Below, one piece after another: positions 58,163 to 64,000 of a DNA stretch of 64,000 nt; position 1 is the stretch's first letter, and each line of letters starts with the position of its first letter. The translations under genes were made by a program, and so were the position numbers. This DNA comes from Agapanthus africanus. Taxonomy: Eukaryota > Streptophyta > Magnoliopsida > Asparagales > Amaryllidaceae. The DNA is taken from contig CM057346.1 in assembly GCA_030015575.1 (NCBI GenBank), forward strand, positions 560,734,315-560,798,314, in the 5' to 3' direction. The notes beneath the pieces are model-generated. The model ran no database searches, was not told the origin of the DNA, and saw only the letters and a list, made by a program, of their open reading frames with translations.

Positions 58163-60740
58163 ATCTCCCACTTGCACTTAAGTCCAATTATCGCGATGTC
58201 GAATACTTACAGCCTGTGTGATACCGAACACCCAACTTCTCTACCAATCAATTTCCCAAAACCCGTTTGCGAAACTATTGTGTTCGAGAAATAGTCTCAG
58301 TAAGTGGATGCGCTCCAATGTTTTTTTTCTGTATCTCTCTATATCTCAACTTCGCGGAGAAAGCTATCTCCCGAAATGAGCAATACCTGTCTTAGAATTT
58401 GTCTGGATATCTGATGGAACCCAGTTCATAAATGAACTACAAATCCAACAAACTTCTTAGACTGTATCGTCCACTGAATTTAATCAGTATCCTGCACCAT
58501 GCCTTTCCTCAGTATTCGCTTGGACCACCTGTCCAACATACTGTCCCTCAAAAGAGGGAAAGCTATAATTCTGGGAGTCACTCTGTCATCCAGGTCACCT
58601 TTGAACCCTGAAATGATAATCTTCTCCCGAAGGAGGCTGCCGTAATCATTTCCTAAGAACATCCATTTATGTTCAATAAATGCTTCCCAATGTTTCTTCA
58701 GGATTGGATTAATATATGTTTATTACAGCTAGTGCAAAAACAACATCTGGTGTGATACTTGACATTTCATGATTAACTAAATTGCCTAAGGAAGTGATAT
58801 GCTAATCATGCAGATCCCTCTCTTCTTTAATATGTAAGTCACCTTTAGAGAGGGTGACACCATCACCTGCAGGTACATCACCATGCCAGGAGTCGTCCAT
58901 TCTAAAATACCTTTAGAATAATGTCAAAGTACCCAGATTAGGATACTTCCCAAATCTAGATCTAAAACCATAGATCTAGTTATCAGAAACCCTGATATTA
59001 TATCCATATCCTATGTGTAGAAACAACTTTGTGACAACCACAATATAACGATCGTATTATAGGAATTCCACTTCCTATAAAGTGCATGTCAACCCAAATA
59101 CCAGGATATCACACCCTACTACCTTCTTACCAGATCTATCTAATATTCTGATGAGGTCAATGCCAATGACTGTCACATAAAAAATAGATGATCTATTTCC
59201 GCTATACCTACTTTAGTTTATAAATAGACATAAGCTACTTGCCCACTATACTTCCGCTGCTCCCACTGACTACAACAACTCTCTGACAGAGTCATATACA
59301 CGTGCACTTCTAAAGCTAGTTTAGAACGATGCTATACTTATCCTCCTGCCGGGTCTTATAGTCTAGAACAACAGCAATGGCAAGTCTGGGTAAACAAAAA
59401 CCTCCCTGTCACCGTCACTGAGAAGATCGAAGTACCTCTCGGGTGCCTGGGATTACCCACCAAATCTGCGGAGTGGCTAATGGAATGTCAAAACTAATTG
59501 AATCCTTAGGTTCTATTAAATCTTCAGTGATCGTTAGTGGTTCTGGAATCACTTCCAGTTCTACCATACTCCCACTTCTGTTTTTCTAAAAAAATCTATT
59601 TTACTAAAACTGTGGCGAGTCAAGAACAATATAAATATTGATCTTCCTGATGGTAGAAAGTTAACCCTCGTCAAAGCCCGAGATAACCCACAAACAGCCA
59701 TTACTGAAACGTGGCTCGAGTTTATCCGGATTCTGGTTTTAAGTATCAGCCGGACAACTCACTATACCTTAACATCGTTAAGATATAAATTGATTATATA
59801 TATATATATATATATAATATAGAAACGAAAGCACTAGTTTAGTTGGAACCAGATTCAAAATTATGCAGCTGTCTCCAGTGCATATCAACCAAATGGAAAG
59901 AGACCAATCGGCATTACTCATCTAGGAGTGCATCCATATATGAGTAACCTGAAAGAGAAGCAAGTTCTCAAAACCATTACTATCAAAGGAATACCAAACA
60001 AAAGTATCTACATCTTCGACTTCCTCGAAGAATACTGATACTTTCAACAAATGGTTCTCTACTTTATTCTTATACCTACAATTTCTCAAAATCTGAACCT
60101 TGTATTTCAACGAAATACTTGTCTAGAACTAGAGAAATTATGAGTAAACAGAATATAGTATGAGTACCAACCCTATTGTCCTAATGGACACCAGACAACA
60201 TACAATACTTTGTATAAGTCCACTGAGTTTAATAACTCAAACCCTGTGCGTCGTAAGTTGAAAAACCGTACTATGGTTAAGAAGAATTATACCGCTGTTG
60301 AATGCACCTTACCTAATCACCAACTGATATAGGTAAATTTCACAGACATAATATCAAAAAGTTATATCTCACTTTATAAAATAAAGGTACAGATATATCA
60401 GTTTGAAATTGGTGCATAATAATGGATATTCAAAACCAAATATTTGTCATCCGGCAAAATCCAGATGATTTCCTCAAATATCACCAATTACAACGAATTC
60501 CGATATAATGAGGATCTAATCACCCAATTCCCAATATCTTACTCCCACTCACCATCCGTAATAACATACAGATGTGAGAAACTGATCTGGTAAACACATA
60601 CCCTGGAGTTAGATTCCAATTGGGAAAACAATTTTTAATTAACATTGCACAGTGAAACTGAAACACGAAAATGTTTCGAAGGGGTAACCGGGTATTCCTA
60701 GTAATGCCACATCCATTATCCTGATTCATGACAGTAACCA
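58163..60740 (-). pseudogene. Copia-2 unit B decayed RT, integrase and protease
   Basis: Follows unit A base by base with scattered differences. Polypurine tract at 58163-58173. The same two RT stops are at 59202-59204 and 59235-59237, and a protease remnant (GYVFTRSVSHICMLLRM) near 60530-60640. The (TA)n run is shorter (59795-59817). Confidence 0.75.
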
Positions 60741-60744
60741 TATA

Positions 60745-61560
60745 CTTATCTTCCTTCAATCCAATCCCTTTATTATGTATTTACTTATTAACTTCTGTAC
60801 ACCTTCTTTAGGCTAATTGGTTTTCTTCCTTCCCTACCCTTCGGCACCAGCCTAAGGTTTGGAAGAAGAATATCCAATAAGCGTAATAGGTGTACTCTCC
60901 TTATCTAGGAGCCCTCGCAACCTGAGAGAAAGTAATGGGAAAAAACATTTGAAAAATCCTATTCTATTTTTCCTGAACCGGAAACCATCCTTGAATCTGG
61001 AACAAGTTCCTTCGAGTTCGTATGTAACTATACGATGGCATATCCAATAGAAGTGGATATCCGTAGTGATACAGAGTGTTCTGGAGAAATTCAAAGTGGA
61101 TATGGGAGTGGCAGGGGTATACACGGTTTTGTCGTGAATGATAGCAGTCGCAATTTTCTTTACCCTTAATCTAATCCCTTTATATATCTATTACCTTCTA
61201 TACACCACCTTTAGGCTAATTGGTTTTCTTCCTTCCCTACCTTTCAACACCTGCCTATGGTTTGGAAGATGACTATCCAATAAGCTCAATAGGTGTACCC
61301 TCTCCAAATCCTAGGAGCCCTCACAACCTGAGAGAAGGTAAAGGGAAAAAACAACCGAATAATCTTATTCAATCTCTCTAGAACCAGAATCCATCCTCGA
61401 ATCTGGAACAAGTTCCTTCGAGTTCTTATGTAACTATACGATGGATTTATCTAATGGAAGTGGACGTTCGTAGTGATACGGGGTGTTCTGGAGAAATGCA
61501 AAGGTGATATAGAAGTGGCAATGATATATGCAACACCGTGACATTCCAAAATCTAAAGTG
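60745..61560 (-). repeat. ~395-bp direct duplication in unit B
   Basis: Counterpart of 52992-53780; the second half starts near 61165. Present in both units, so it predates the dimer. Confidence 0.78.
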
Positions 61561-62771
61561 TTTTAAGAAGGTTCAGTTAAGTTGGTTCATGAGTTTTAGT
61601 CATGGGTCGGGCTATGGTCGCTGCCTGAGAGAGAGAGAAAATAAACACTCAACGTGCACTCTAACCTAGATCAGAATGGTTATTTATTTATCTAATCAGT
61701 ATGACTCTCACTATTTCCTCGAATTCTCCTCCAAACCCAAAAGGAGAATTAGTCGGGATCATCTAAAATCATCCGAGAAGTAAACCTACTCATCAGTGGG
61801 AATCGGGATCCAACTCTCATCGCATGATAACTTGATGGAAGCTACTCAAGTCACCACACTCCAGAAGGTATGCGCAATGATAGCAAGTTTCCTGTATGTT
61901 TGAAACTCCCGATGTAGTTTTTACCCCTAGGATCCAAGTGACCTTAACACATCAACATATCAAAGGGTCCTAGTCAAGCTCAACCCGTCATTATCTTGAT
62001 TGCATTAAATCCACCCGTATGAGTCCTTGACACAATCAACATGACCGTACGACTGTCCTAACCAATCCACATATCAATGCGACAGAAAAGCATTACAGAG
62101 CTACCGAACACTACGCCTCGGCAATGCACGACATACGTAGCACGAATACTAAGCAATACTAATCTGAAATGATGGAGGGCTATGGCTGGTTTTTGGCGAA
62201 AAAACCTTTAACGTAATGAACTTGATATTGTTGAAGGAACCGAGTGGTTTTACAAATTTATAGCGGCGAAAACTTTTGCTAAAGAGGTCACTCCCGGAGA
62301 AGGGATCTCGGCTCTTTCCTCATCGAATGAGGTGCAGAATATTCCAAACTGAATACCACGATGCAAAACAAAAGAATCAACTATAGTAAAGTTATTACGT
62401 TGACGCAAACTTCTGCCCTAGGGGTCACTCCCGATGAAGGGATCTCGGCCCTTACCTCGTCGAATGAGGTGCTGGATATTCATAACCGAATACCACTGTG
62501 CCAAGCAAAAGAGAACGTCTGTAATGTCATTTTTTTAAAAAACTTGGTTCCAACAACATCATATATAGGTTTGTTTTATCCTTGCATTGATCAGAATCAT
62601 CGCAGTCCCATCAATTAATCACACCAGAAAAGAACGAAAATAAAATGTACGTATATGCCATCCGTATTCGCCACTGGGTCCCGTCATCACTCATTAGGTT
62701 ACATAACTAACGACAGAGAGGGGACTGGACTAGGACGGGTGCAAAAGATATACAGCATCTACTACTACTAC

Positions 62772-62804
<33 letters not shown>

Positions 62805-63929
62805 CATTCTTCCCAGGCATGATATAAAGAAACATCACAGAAGCATCACAGAAGCAATACAGAATGGTGGATAATCTTAGAGCCCCGGGTTTCACTTGAG
62901 CCGCAAATGAGACCCGACGTTCCCTGTTGTGTGGATAGCCTGTGCAATGAAAGCTAGACCCCTACGAGCGCGGCAAGTTACCCGCCAAAACCAGAAGCGA
63001 GGAAACCCCCTTCAACAACGTGAATGGGCCACCCAACACTTCACGGAATCCGGTAACTTAGGCACCCCTCTGCGGGTCAACCTATACCTCCCACGAGTGT
63101 GGCGAATAGCCCGCTAATTCTAGAGTAAGGTCCCCTCCATCTCAACGCCATGAGATGCAGACCCGTTGCCCTCTAGAACCCGGCTATTCGTGCACTCCAC
63201 CGCGTGGTAATCCTAGTACAGAAAAGAAAATAATATACAAGGGTGCATCGACCTCAACCCGGTCGTGCCCCAAACGAATAATATACAAACTGACAGTGAC
63301 GGAAGTCCACATGTCGGACGCTCTCCCCGCAATATCAAATGTACAAATGAAACTAAACTGTATTAACATTGCACCAAAGCTATCCACCACAACGATCCAA
63401 CCAACATCACAGCACAACACACAACATTAACGTGAATGTCACGTTCGCAAACCCGTCTAAAAGAACTATAGCAATTAGACAAGTTGTACCGATCTAATAA
63501 CATTCACGGTCGCAGATAGTAATGTAAGTACTGATAGCCATTTAAACTGTAATAAAACATCGACTTCGAAACACCCCGAATTGCCCCCTTCAACAGATAA
63601 CAAAAAATCTAAAATGGGCAAAACAAACAATACCACTGAACCAATATTCCAGAGACCAAACAATACCCAAAACACGAAGCCCAAAATCCTTATTAGGGCC
63701 GGCCAGCTCGGAAAAAGAAGCAATGTGCTCGGGTCAATTTTGTTGGAATAAGCTCGTATTTGGGGTGCAGTCTAGTTGTCACCCAAATAGTCTTCTGCAG
63801 TTGTTTAAAATTTTTTTTGAAGACTTTTAAAATCGACAGAAAGTGGAATCTGGAGTGCATCGTTTTCGGGTTGTTTCGATTTCGATACTTTAACTTTGTA
63901 TAAACTAGCTAGCTAAAGGTTTAAAGGCC
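61561..63929 (-). other. Copia-2 unit B non-coding leader
   Basis: As in unit A, no Gag. Contains hairpin blocks (62278-62374, 62414-62511), a (TA)n run near 62772-62802, and the same leader landmarks up to the primer site. Confidence 0.75.
62278..62511 (-). repeat. Duplicated hairpin-rich leader block, unit B
   Basis: Units 62278-62374 and 62414-62511. The middle stem of the second unit is CCTCGT/ATGAGG, which leaves one plus-strand G-T pair. The outer stem of the first reads GAATATTC. Confidence 0.8.
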
Positions 63930-63942
63930 GGCTCTGATACAA
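63930..63942 (-). promoter_or_regulatory. Copia-2 primer-binding site, unit B
   Basis: TTGTATCAGAGCC, matching the tRNA-iMet complement apart from the second base. Abuts LTR C. Confidence 0.85.
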
Positions 63943-64000
63943 TGTTGGGTTACGGCAGCGCCCTGGCCATCAAACCGTGGCCGAATGCGAAACAAAAATT
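63943..64000 (-). repeat. Copia-2 LTR C, start only
   Basis: TGTTGGGTTACGGCAGCG and the next 40 bases match LTRs A and B; the window ends here. Confidence 0.9.

Larger units (their letters stand above)
48390..64000 (-). mobile_element. Copia-2 head-to-tail dimer (LTR-internal-LTR-internal-LTR)
   Basis: TGTTGGGTTACGG begins LTRs at 48390, 56147 and 63943, and GCCAACA ends two of them at 50392 and 58162. Both internal regions (5,754 and 5,780 bp) have the same order on the minus strand: tRNA-iMet primer site, leader, decayed protease-integrase-RT, polypurine tract. The two units are nearly identical and carry the same disabling mutations. The array is inserted in LTR3 after ATGCC (48385-48389), so ATGCC should follow the last LTR outside the window. 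No intact protein gene remains. Confidence 0.93.

Overview
The window is a block of plant nuclear DNA built almost entirely of LTR retrotransposons inserted into one another. I find no host gene, rRNA, tRNA or CRISPR array. The families (Ty1/copia Tork/Angela type, Ty3/gypsy Tekay chromovirus, Ty3/gypsy Athila, a gag-only Tat-like element), primer sites matching plant initiator tRNA-Met and tRNA-Asp, and AT-rich flanks point to a flowering plant with a repeat-rich genome. I cannot name the species.

Layout. 1-1143 is flank with a possible tRNA-derived SINE. 1144-42663 is one copia element ('copia-1', minus strand) spread over 41.5 kb by insertions. Its 3' LTR is 1144-3347, its pol 3362-6597, its long non-coding leader runs from 6598 to 21239, its primer site is 21240-21252, and its 5' LTR is split (21254-21965 and 41185-42663). 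Into its leader went a solo LTR (7816-9678, target duplication CACCG) and a Tekay element (10067-20108, GGTGA). Into its 5' LTR went a gag-only element (21966-41179, ACTTT). Into that went an Athila element (24285-36432, GTACC). Each of these four junctions can be read to the base. LTR divergence judged by eye falls with nesting depth: about 5% in the first 90 bp of copia-1, 2-3% for the gag-only element, about 1.7% for Athila.

42664-44694 holds an unassigned stretch and a decayed plus-strand Tork-like copia pol. 44695-48389 is part of another copia LTR ('LTR3') that carries a second solo LTR (45514-47324, AAAAT). From 48390 to the end lies a head-to-tail dimer of a third copia family ('copia-2', minus strand): LTR, internal, LTR, internal, start of LTR.

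Every pol reading frame seen is broken by stops or frameshifts, so no element looks autonomous now. The copia-1 integrase, Tekay integrase and Athila integrase still keep complete D,D35E triads. Copia-1 and copia-2 show no recognisable Gag; both have a long non-coding leader holding a duplicated ~97-bp hairpin-rich block, which suggests mobilisation in trans.

The least ordinary signal is in the non-coding half of the gag-only element: two separated arrays of five short hairpins (23595-23767 and 36776-36947) whose loops are conserved while the stems change with compensating substitutions. Most remaining mismatches become G-U pairs in the element's sense RNA. Other unusual structures are primer-site copies inside the Athila LTR, three polypurine-tract-like sites in its 3' region, 75-bp repeats open in three frames, and dense dyad arrays in the gag-only LTR.
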